This document shows positions 47,301 to 59,300 of a DNA stretch of 64,000 nucleotides, one piece after another. The notes beneath the pieces were generated by a model. That model was given only the letters and a program-made list of their open reading frames with translations, ran no database searches and was not told the origin of the DNA. Source of the stretch: Branchiostoma belcheri (Eukaryota; Chordata; Leptocardii; Amphioxiformes; Branchiostomatidae); contig NW_017804065.1 in assembly GCF_001625305.1 (NCBI RefSeq), positions 526,630 through 590,629 of the forward strand. Direction: 5' to 3'. Made by a program: the position numbers and the translations under genes. How positions within the stretch are numbered: the stretch's first letter is position 1; the number at the start of each line of letters is the position of its first letter.

Positions 47301-50300
47301 ATGGTATTGTTTTTGGCGTGTCTGTGTGTGTGTGTCTGTACGTATGTGTGTGTGTGTTTGTGTTTCTGAACCTTTGAATGGATTGTAATGATATTTAGTA
47401 TGTGGGTAGGTGTTGGGGAGGCAAAGGTCAAGGTCAAATATGGGCCTCCTGGTGGCTGACCTTGGTACTGCAGCACAACTTCCGTTTTTTGTATCTTTTG
47501 TCCTGGACATGCTATGGTCTTGATTTTTGAGTGATGGATAGCTTTTCCTGGCAGTAATAAGTGGTGTGGGTTTGGTCCCCTTAGCAGCTTGTTCTGGAAC
47601 TGCAGGGGGGTTTCTGGCGAAACCTTTCAGAGCAGATAAATTCACAAAGGAACAATGTATTTTCTTGATTTTTGGTATGTGGTTAGCTTAGACAGAGATT
47701 ACAGACTACATTATTGGATGCAAATTATGCAAATGATGACTTAATTTGCATAATTAATGAGGAAATTGTGTAATTCCAGCGTTTTACATCATGGGATTTT
47801 GTTTGATACATGTAATGTTCATAATCTGTGGCAGGAGGAATATCACCAGATAGCAATTATGCAAGTATGGACCTAATTTGCATAATCAATCTCAAAATTT
47901 TATAACTCCTTAGTGGTAAATGATGGGAGTTTCATATTAAGTTAATAAAAAGTTAACATTACGGTGCATTTATTATGTTTATGTAGAGGTCATTTGCATA
48001 ATTAAAGAATACGTTTACATGTCAAGCCCATATTTCATGTAGGTATGAGATCTCTTGTGTTTGTTTGTTTTGCACAACCAGTAAACCACGTTTAGACACC
48101 GTATATCAGTTTTGTACAGTAGATATATAAATACAAGCTAAGACCAGTTTGATACAGTCACATTGCGATGCACCCGGACTCTAGCCAGCACCAGTTCTTC
48201 GTCAATCATCGGAACTTCCATAAAGGCGGTATGAAGTTATGCTGACTACAAATGTGCAGAAACACACACACACACACACACATACACACAGACACACACA
48301 CACAGACACACCTCAATTTTGGAGGTAATGAGGAAATTCTATAATTACAGTGTTTTACATTATAGTACTTTCATACATGGCAGATGGAACACAAAGATAC
48401 TAATTATGCAAATGATGACCTAATTTGCATAATCAATACAAAAATTCTATGATTTCTTAATGGTGAATGATGGCAATTTTATACCTTGTGACATGTGTAC
48501 TTTACATAAATGTTAACAGCACTATGCATATATTATGTTAATATAGAGGTAAATTGCATAATTAGTGAGGACATGTTGAAATGAAATATTGCCAGAGGAT
48601 AGGAGTTTGACACGCAAAATATTGTAAGTTGAGTTTAGAACACCATAAATTAAACTAGATTATATTAAGAGCCGCCGACCGCGGCGTGGTTCCCAGGGCG
48701 TGATAGGGGCGTGGCAAAGTGAGGCCGTCTGGGGCGGAAGCCGCGGCACGTACAAAGTTGAAAGGCGGCCGACGAGATAAGGCCCCACTAGTAACTAGTT
48801 GTTTACAAATGAGTAGCGTTTAGTCAACTTTGCGGGCTGTTAGCAAATATCCTGCTGTCAAAATCTGTGTCATCTTCATTCTGTTGCTCATTGTGAATGT
48901 GAACAATCATCTGATGAACTGAACTGACATCAGAAAGAATTCCGAATCAGAAGAATAGTCAACTGCAGCCAGTAAAATGAGTAAATAGTAATCGAAGCGG
49001 CGCGTGCACGTGTTTTCAAGTGTTATTTATGTTTGTTCGCCCGCCGTATATGTTAAGTAATATCAATTTTTGTAAACTTAAAACTGTTACTTACCTTGTT
49101 ACTTACCTTGTTTGAAGTGTATGGTTTTCTTTGGTGATTTCTCTCATCCGAGACGGCAGGATTGAGTGAAATCGAGTAAGACGCACATGAGACCACATTT
49201 TATTTTTGCCGACTTGTAATCGCCGTTATTTGTGTATGTTCTTCTGTATATTTCTTGTAGAACTTAGATTCCTAATGTAACAGGACGAAGAAGGGCGCAC
49301 GTCTGAACTCGTCAATGGCTTGATCTCAACTCATTTATTCAATCTGTAACCGGCCGGTTCTAGAGCCCCTTCCCTCGAACGGTACCGGTATAGATCACCT
49401 GTTCGAACACGACGTTGGCACGTGCGCTGGCACGTGTTCGAACAGGCAACCGCGGCACCGCCCAAGGGAGGGGATAGAACCGGCGATAATATACAAATGC
49501 TTTGATACTAACAATATACATATTGTTACATTCCTCCCCCCTTACTTAAGCATGTGCCCTCACCTGCAAGCTACTCATGCTAAATACGTTACATAATCCA
49601 ATCTGTTTACAAATCCATTGTTCTATTTCGCAATAGATTCTTCTGAAATATGTTGGCTCATCAATTCTCATAGACACATTTACAACTATTGTTAACATAT
49701 GTATCCCATGTTAGGGAGTTCTGTAGGGAGTACTTTCGGATGTCCCGCTGTTGTTGTTCGGCAAAGTTCGCATTTCCTCGCGTACTCCCTAGCGTGGGGC
49801 GGTACGGGGACTTCCGGACCGTCACACAGCTACAGTGTGATCCGGGAATGCAAAAATGATCTTCCTTGCAGTGTCGTCCCGTAGACTTTTTACTAGGCAA
49901 GCATCATATTTCGCAAGTAATACAAAAATACACAGGCTCAATGCGGCTTGGTCGCTTCCCGTAGGCGTGCGAGCAAGGGCAAACATAGAAAACATCACAT
50001 ATTGTGCAACAACAAGTCAACACCACAAGAGTTCATAGGTCTTAGAAAGTTCTGTGGGTAGAGAGTTCGCAGCAAAGATCTAGCAGGTCACGTCATGTTA
50101 GAAAGTCAGTTCCTACTCATGATGGGGTCGGTCGTCTGTGACACGAGGGCTGCCTGGAGTCATCGGGCTGGGTTCCGCAGGCGGTCGGCGGTCGGGACGC
50201 GGCGACGTGGCACGGTCCGCTCGGGCCGGAAGGTGACGGCATGGCATGGTCTTGACGGTCTTGGGCAGGGTTGCATGTCTGAGACAAATGGCAAGTTCAT

Positions 50301-53300
50301 AGCAGGCCTGGTTCACGGGAGCACGGCTGGGTACAAAAGAGGTCGTGGCACGTAGCGGTAGCGTCGACGGGTTCTTCGTCAGTGTGGCCGGATACGGAGC
50401 GGCGGCCTGGTGTGTCGGGCGGCATGGCGGCTGTCAGCGGTCGAGTCGGTTTGGCCGGGTAGCGGGCTGGCGGGTCGNNNNNNNNNNNNNNNNNNNNTGG
50501 CGGCGGTTAAGTCTGCTCGAGGCCGGGGGCTGGTTGGCGTAGTCGGGCGGCATCGTCGGGATGGCGTGCGGTGGGTGCGGCCGCTCGCAAGCGGCAACGC
50601 ACCGCTGCCACCAGATGTAACAGGACGAAGAAGGGCGCACGTCTGAACTCGTCAATGGCTTGATCTCAACTCATTTATTCAATCTGTAACCGGCCGGTTC
50701 TAGAGCCCCTTCCCTCGAACGGTACCGGTATAGATCACCTGTTCGAACACGACGTTGGCACGTGCGCTGGCACGTGTTCGAACAGGCGACCGCGGCACCG
50801 CCCAAGGGAGGGGATAGAACCGGCGATAATATACAAATGCTTTGATACTAACAATATACATATTGTTACACTAATAAAGTTTTGTTGTGCTAAAGTTAGC
50901 TGAACTGAATGATTCTTTTCTGTGCCAATTTCCTATACAATACTTGATAGAAGTTAGCTGGGCTTGTGCCACGTCGTGACATAATTTGATTGATTCGATC
51001 TTGACCCCATTATGGCGCCTCCCAAAAATCAAACCCTTGTGTAATTTTTCGATTAACAAGTCATGAAACTAGCCTTATTTTACCAGCCAAATTTACCCTT
51101 CAAAATGCAGGAAATAGCGTTTTAGAAGGTTTAAATTTAAAAATTTCCCCGGGGGAGCATGCCCCCGGACCCCCCTAGGAGGGTCAAGCCACAACCGGCG
51201 CGACCCCTTGCGCCTTCGGCGCTCGTCTGGATGTTGGCTCATGCAAAACTGATATGACGGACAAAAATTTCAACCTGGCTAGAACCCTGGTACCAACGTA
51301 TTTAACCTCCTTGGTAGTACTATGCTATGGACCTGTGTAAAATGTGGTCACCCTTTAGTTGTTGGAAACAGTGTGACATTTATTTAACATGTTTGTTTTA
51401 GGGAAAAGGTATCAATGGGGACAACAAAGATGTCAAGCATCCACCACCAGAAAGTTCAAACCCATCTGTACAGTTTCAGCAAAGAACTGATACTCAAAGC
51501 AGCGGCAACATGACAGAACAGAGCTACACAAACAAGCCCGTAAGTCAATAAGTATATCACACATTCTCATTACCCAGTAGGTTTTTTTCCTGAAACGATT
51601 GCTGAAAGGCATTGGATAGCAGGACAGCGTAGCTGCTATTTTTACAATCAACCATACTTAACTGGAAAATCTCTAACTTCCAAATGGCACATGTGGCAAA
51701 GGACCCTCCTTTTGGCGAAATCTTTAATGAACAGTTTTACCTAAGTCCAAATAAATTAACCAGAAAGTGAGCTTGAGAAAGTTTATCAGCTCTTGTCTAC
51801 AATCATGTATCTCAAGGTAAATGTGTCCCAGACTTAAAGGCTCTGGAGCACAATGGAACTACATGACATTGTACACACAGTAGACACTGTTCTTATGCAT
51901 TCAATTTGACTTTTTCATATTTTGTATATTATTTATACACATGTGGACTCACTAAAAAGGTGTATATGTTTTCATAAGAGCGTCAGAGCTTACAATATAC
52001 ACTTAATCTAGTCTTACATGTACTAGTTATAATAATTACCTTCACCAAGACAGTTATATTAATTATTAGCTTTGCCAAGAAGATTATGTTTTTGTTGGTG
52101 TTTGTGTGTCTCTGTGTGTGTTTGTTATCACCTTTACTCAAGTACCTCTTGTATGACCAGTCTTGTAAAGTTCTGAGGTTACACAGCCTCTATGAGAGAG
52201 TGCCGAGAGTTCGGGAAAAAACTGTGCAAATCAACTCTCTATCACCACTGGCTTCCTCAGACAAGAGGCGAAGTAACAGGGAGGTCAACAAGGCAAAAAA
52301 AAAAACAAATTCGACCCTATTCTAGCACGTACAAAGCGCTACTTCAAGAGCCCCTTGCCCTATAGTAAAAGTCCTAAATGAGTTATAAACGTAAACGATT
52401 AATGTATTATGTCTTTTATCATTTACACATATAGAGATCGCAATTCAATTTTATGTATAAATGCCTAACTAGAATGACATTTTAAAGTTTTTAAGGTGGG
52501 CACTGATGTAATGAAACATGCAATTCAGCCTCTGGGCTACAAAATGTTTTTAATCAATAAACCAGTCATCATCGAGAAGGCTAAGATGGATTGTCGCAAT
52601 ATTTGGAAGGTAGGTAGGTATATACTTTATTAGTTTTTCATGAATCCTAAAAAGGATTAGATTTCGGGTCCCCTGGCAGCTGAACTTCCAGTTTTGAAAT
52701 TCCATAATCTTAACATGCTAGCCTCCTTCGCAGACTTCGGAGATGGTGGTATTAATGTTTTTTGATGCAACTTACTAGTATGCAACGGAGGGACAGTTTT
52801 GCCGCCGAGGGACTTTGCCGGTAAAGACAGCATGTTGTTTGTTGGTGGTGGTTTGACCTCACTGATCACTGGACTGGAGGGTAACTGACCGCACAGCATC
52901 AAGTTGCATACTAGTAATAGAAAGAATCGCACATTTTACCAGCAAAAATAGTACTGCAAAGTTTTGTCTTGGTTTAATTGCATGAGATGCTTAAATGCAC
53001 AGCAATGCCTTTGTTGTAACATTAATGTTCAGACCCCCTTTCTGTGTTGGAACCTTCCACTATGACTCAAGCTGCAAGAGGGACTTTGCTGGGGAGAGAG
53101 GGTCTGAACCGTTTTGCCGCTTGAGAAGTCTAGAAGGGATGGGATCCCGGGATTAAGCCAGCCTTTCATATAGAGGCTATTAAAATGTTCACGCAGAGGC
53201 AAGGGCAATTCACATGTTCGCGCAAGGATAATTCACACATACACAAGCAAAAGGCTGGCACACGCTCACCTTCATTACGGTTGGTACAGCTTGTGTTATA

Positions 53301-56300
53301 GTGGAAGGTTCCAACACAGAAATAAGGAGGTCTTGGGCACCAAAACTGTCCCTCCGCGGCATACTAGTAACTTGTGTCGCTCTGACAGTGTATCGGAGCG
53401 CCCGAAGGCCGGAGGGCGATCCAATCCGCGGGGGGGCTGGGACCGAGGGTGATGCGGAATACACTGTTGTATTTTATTTATGTCATACCCAGGGCCACCC
53501 AAGAAAACACGCCTTTCAATGTGAAATGAGTGAAAATTTGGTGTCCCTAAACCAAAAAAATGCAGCAAAATCAATTCCAACGTCCTAATTTTGTATTTGA
53601 ATTTTTGAAAGCGGTGCACGCGGTTAGGGCGTCACTAGTTTCATCACTAATGGTTACTTTCAAGACTTACTGCCTCTGAGTCAATAGATCACTGTCTTTT
53701 TATTACCTCCATGAAAAATGGAGGTATTGTTTTTGGCGCGTCTGTCTGTGTGTGTGTGTGTCTGTGTTTGTGTTTCCGCACATTTGTAGTCAGCATAACT
53801 TCATAATGCCTTTATGGATTGTGATGATATTTGGTATGCTGGTAAGTCTTAGGAAGACGAAGGTCAAGGTCAAATATGGGCCTCCTGGTGGATGACCTTG
53901 GTACTGCAGCAGAACTTCCGTTTTTTGTATCTTTTGTCCTGAACATGCTATGGTCTTGAATTTTTGGTGACAGATAGATTTTCCTGTCAGGAATAAGTGG
54001 TGTGGCTTTGGTCCCCCTAGCAGCTTGTTCTGGAACTGCAGGGGACCTTTGGGCTAAATCTTTGGAAGCCAATAAGTCCAGATAGGAACAACATATTTTC
54101 ATCATTTTTGGCAGGTAGGTAGCTGAGAGAAAGATGTACATAATTAAATGCAAATTATGCAAATGAGGACTTAATTTGCATAATTAATGAGGAAATTCTA
54201 TAATTACAGTGTTTTACATTATAGTACTTTCATACATGTAATGTATGTAACCTATGGCAGATGGAAAATCAACAGATACTTATTATGCAAATGATTACCT
54301 AATTTGCATAATTAATGCGAAAATTCTATGATTTCTTAATGGTGAATGATGGGAATGTCATACTTGGGACATCTGTAAGTTAATCAAAAGTTAACATCAC
54401 GATGCATATATTATGTTAATGGTGAGGTCATTTGCGTAATTAAAGAAGAAATTTACATTTACATATCAAGCCCATATTTCATACAGGTATGAGGTCTCGG
54501 AACTCTTGTTTATTAAGCATTTTACTTGGTTGACAATTGCTACAGGAGATCCATGGGCCATCTGAGGTGTCACTAGTTATGAAAACAACCAGTGGTGAAG
54601 CTGATGAAGCTTTTGATCAAGGAGAGTTTGTGGTCATACCAAACCATCAGGCAGCTACAGCAAAACAGCTGGCTTTTGAGCAGACAAAGGTAGAGATTCC
54701 AATTTCTGAATTCATGTCTGATAAGTGATACTACAAGTTATATGTCATTGAGTTGATTTGTCATTTTGTCTGTGCAAACATGTATCTGACTGTTTTTCAG
54801 TACACCTGGAAATTTGAAAGAATAATTATTGATTTTTTCATTACAATTTTCACTGTCTCAGGAGGCAATTATTGGCTTAGTGTAGATACAAATTTTGTAC
54901 AAAGTTTATTATACAATATACTGTCCTTCATCTAGGCAACAATATCAGCCATTGAGTCTAACAATTATCAGGTGCTGTGGGTGCTTAAAATTCATGTCAT
55001 TTTTATATCTATTTTGGATGTAATGGGCTCTGTTACATATCTTAATTGTGAGGCAAACAAATGCAATATTAAGTGCATTGTGGTGGTTCAGGGCAAAGAC
55101 ATTAACCCTAGCTGTTGGCAAAACTTTGGAGGGATTTAACGTTATAGGATGTTATTTCATGATTCACAATATAGATGTGTTGGAAAAGATGGTGGCATAG
55201 CATTTATAATATGTGGTTGACTTTTTTGGCTTTACAGCTACTCCAAGTGGAGTTTTTCTTGTATGTTGAGGAACTCGGTGAGTGTTCAACTTGCGATGCT
55301 GTCCTGTACGTCCGTGAAAATGGACAGAGAAAGAACTACCCATTAAAGCCTATTGTAGACAAGATTTTGTGGACAACCAAGCATCCTGTGCTCTTGCCAG
55401 CTGACAGAGACACTCGCTACCAATATAGCGTACAGTACAAAGCGAAGGAAAACATCTTACAGACAGTTGGCAAGGCTCTTCATGTGGTCAAAGGTGAAGA
55501 AGCTTTTTGGATTGATGAAATGACAGCTAGAATTCATGGTACAGCTAATATTCACAGGGATATCTTTGAGAACTCAAAAGTTGAAAAGAAGTACAAACCA
55601 AGCATTGAGTTCTATGGGAAGCTGTTCTTCACAGAAGATATTTTCAATAATGTAATGAAGGGAAATCTAAAGGAGAGGCTGCTCGAATGGGAAGATCTAC
55701 AATTCCCAAATCCAAGCTTTACTCCCAAGGAGAAGAGGAAGATGATTTTGGAAAGAATCGCAAAGTTATGCAAGAGAGCAAATTGGACGCAGCTATCTTT
55801 CCTCTGTGTTGTGCTTGGAAAAATGTCACTACAGAGTGGCTTCTACTTGGAAAAGCTCGACTTCACCCAAGCTGATGCTAAGTCACTTCTTCAGGGTTTG
55901 TCAAGTTCAAGAGCTGAAGACATTCCATCCAGCTGCATCAGTGGTCTGAAGATCATTGTACCGCAGTTATTGACTGCAGCAAAACAGGATGAGCCCTGGG
56001 TCTGGCTTGTCACCAACTGCAGCAAGCTCTTTGAAGCCAGCTTCCTTCTGCATCAGGCTTCATTAAAGGAGTTCAGAGAGTGGTCAAAGAAGCGTAATCC
56101 AGCTCAGTACATTGAGTACTCAAAAGTTGCTGTGTATAATCTGATTCAGCAACACTGTCAAGGAGATCCACAAAGCCATCGTCTAATTGCAGCATTACTG
56201 AGGGAGGCCCCCGACATTGGAACAGAGATTGCCATCTTTGAAGTTGTTGCAGAATATCATCATGTTGATAACATTCAATCGGTGCTAGAAGGCCTGGAAA

Positions 56301-59300
56301 GTAACTGTTTAAAGAGCATTGAAACCATTATGAAGTCATATAGGGAGCCCAGGAACATAGAGGAGCTCTACCAGCTGTGGACAGTGGTACATGAAGGCAG
56401 AATGGGTCCACTTGTCCAAGACCAGATAGCAACAGCAGTAATTGGACTGGCATCCAAATCTCGTACCTTTTCCCCAAACCAGGCTGATAAACTACAGAAG
56501 ATGATCACAGACAGCATGCTCTTTCCCAGCAGAAAGGCATTGGATCTTTTAAAAGTTGTAGCAACATCGAAAGATCAGGTTTTTCAGTCCATGTTCCTGG
56601 TACTAGCCCATGACAAAAAGATGAGCCAAGAAATTGACAAAGAAGATGCAAGGAAATTGTCAGTCAAGTGGCTGAACACTGCCATAGAAGCACACTGCAC
56701 CACAAGTCGAAAGTACTACCAAACCACAGTTGTAGCAGACATGAACATACCAAGAGCGTATGATGATCTGCTCAAGGTGATGGCCACAGAGCTTGTGGGT
56801 GGTGACAAAACAATTGAAATGGCCCTTGGGGATGTTGTTAAGGACTTCATAAAGAAGTTTGGATGGAAGATACTACTGACAAAGTGTGAGGGGATGAAGG
56901 ATATGACAGAACAAGCTCAGCACTTGTATAAAGAACACCTGGAAGAGATGATCAAGCAAGAGGGTAGTTCACAGCTGTCTGAGGATGTGCTAGAGATAGC
57001 CTACAGTATCTGTGACATGAAGCCCCCCATGGCATCACTTGGACTGGATATCAAATACAAGTAGGTAACATTTTGTGTTGTTTGAATTGAAAGAATTAAG
57101 GAAACTTTTGATAATATTCTTATTAGGTTTTTATGTATTTCTAGAACATTTGGGTTTTGTTTTATACAGCCCATATCAACATTGCAGTGCAAATCCATTA
57201 CTTCCTTCTTCTCATTGTTTTGTTGCTAGTATAGCAAAGTTAGAATTTCAGACTTCAAAATGGGCAAGTCATTTAAACAACTTTTGTTTGTTTTTTCCAG
57301 GCTGACAGAAGACCTGTTGGTAATGTTGATGAACTTAATGGATTTGCCTGAGAAGAAACCTGACCATGACCTGGCAGTCAACCTCCAGCTCCTCTTGACT
57401 GTGGTAAGACAGTCACGATTTTGGCTTGCAATGCTCAATGCAAAGGGAAGGACAACACAACTTCATAAGCACCCAAAATGTAAAACCGTCACTGGTGTGC
57501 TCATAGAGTTTGGGGAGCAATTGGAGTCAGGAAATGTAAAGATCCAACTTTTCCGAGCAGTAGTTGAGAAAGTCAGTGACATGAGGGGAGGTATGGACGT
57601 ACTTGCTCTACTAATTGATGCAACAAGGAAGCATGAAGGGCAGGGCAGCATTTCAAAACCAACAAAGAATGTGCTGCGTGATATCATCAAGCAACTAGAA
57701 TCACACAAGCAGTTGTTGGATAATATAGATAACCTGCTGAACATGTTCACCTCTATGGTAGAGGGTTTTGTCAAAATCAGTGATATCTCAAGTCTACGAA
57801 GTGACCTCCAGAAGCAGAAGAAGAGGTTTAAAGAGGACAAAACTTTGACAGTGACAGATTTAAGTGAACCTACATACTGGGGCAAGCTGTATGACCTACA
57901 AGAGCCAGCCAAATCTCTTGATGGCTTCCAACAGTCATTTGTGTTTAGAAATGTTCTCCAACGGAACTTTGCAGAGAAAGATTGGAAGGAAGATGGAGGA
58001 AAGGATGATGAGACCTCTGAAAACTCAGAAGAGAAGAAGACAGAAGAAAACAAGCCTTCTGCAGATTCAGGTACAGTTGAAGCAGGTCACTCTTTATCTA
58101 CTCCTCCAGCCATCTCTATGGTACAATTAGTCAACAGTCTGTCAGAAGAGGTTCTAGATCAATTCAAAGAGCAATGCCAGCCACTCACTGAGCACAACCT
58201 GAAAATTCCATTGGAAACAGTACAATTCATGTTTGCTGGCATCCCTGATGCTTATAACATGGAAACAGAATTATCCCTCCTAAATAAGTTGCTCTGCAGC
58301 AAAATTCCTGCCTCAAATAGAAAAGCTCTAAAAGAGTTTGTTGAGTTTCCCAAAACCCAAAAGAAAGTACACAACTTGTCTGCTGCACTTCAGCTGTTCC
58401 AAGTCTCAGTGGAATCTACCAGTGACCTTTGTACTGCCTTGCAACTGTGTGAGAAAGGAGCTGTACAGGACACCTCTTTGAGTGAGCTTCACAGAGCTGT
58501 GGACAAAGTGGAAAAGATTGTCAGCAAACTTTCAGAGGAGGACAATGACATCATAGAACAGTTGAGCAGGTCATCAGAGCTTCTGGCCTTTCTTAGAGAT
58601 TTAGTGGATGAAGACCTGAGGAACCTAATAGATGCTGTTGAGGAACACTCTGAGCAGTTTGTGAATGAATCCACTGTCTCAAATCTAATTGAGGTAAAGA
58701 GGTACTTGCAACCACTGCTTAAAGACAACTTTGACAACAACCCAGAAAAGTTTATCAACAAACTCCAGCACTATCGCGAGATGTCTATAAAAAATCTACC
58801 GGAGAAGATCAATGACTGCAGCATTAATTTCCACAGTTTGAAAGGCCTGTATGCAAGTGTTGCCAATCGAGGAGAGATGACCAAGGAAATAGCTCACAAT
58901 GCATACATGAAAGGTCATTACGCTTTTGACCTGGACACCTCTAGCACATGCAAGGTGACCATGTCTTATGACAGGGGGAAAACAAAAGCTAGCCACTCCA
59001 TGTCAGACCTCCGTGACTTGCGTAGCAGGGCCTTGCTGATTGTTAACTCAGATAAAGGTCTGACATGCCCACCTGGGGAAGTGCCACAAGTCTCTGAATC
59101 ATCTACAGAACTGTCTCACTTCATCGCCTGCATAGACTTGGCCTCCAACATTGCCTTGTCCTGTGAAAGTCTCCATTCCTCTGGGCACTTCAAGTACCGA
59201 ACCTTTAAAATGTCTGTCTCAAACATTGAGGAACTGACAGACTTAGATGCAAGGTTGAGGGATGAGTATGCCACCTGGCAGGAAACATTGAAGAGGGCCA

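Larger units (their letters stand above)
44378..51401 (+). other. first intron of the RNF213-like gene, repeat-rich
   Basis: A 7-kb intron filled with a 34-bp tandem array, a 33-bp minisatellite, members of a dispersed octamer-containing repeat, a CA microsatellite and an LTR element. No exon or nested gene could be supported. Confidence 0.6.

Noticed and set aside
46828-47369. Long repetitive reading frames on both strands
   Set aside because: They are produced by a 33-bp tandem repeat whose length is a multiple of three. They have no splice support and no protein family.
50345-50655. Frames spanning the N gap
   Set aside because: They run through unknown bases in GC-rich LTR-element interior and have no conserved domain.
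55687-55875. 62-aa alternate frame within the RNF213-like exon
   Set aside because: A shadow of the long, family-consistent frame.
57463-58053. 196-aa minus-strand frame
   Set aside because: It lies antisense to the well-supported RNF213-like exon and has no recognisable features.
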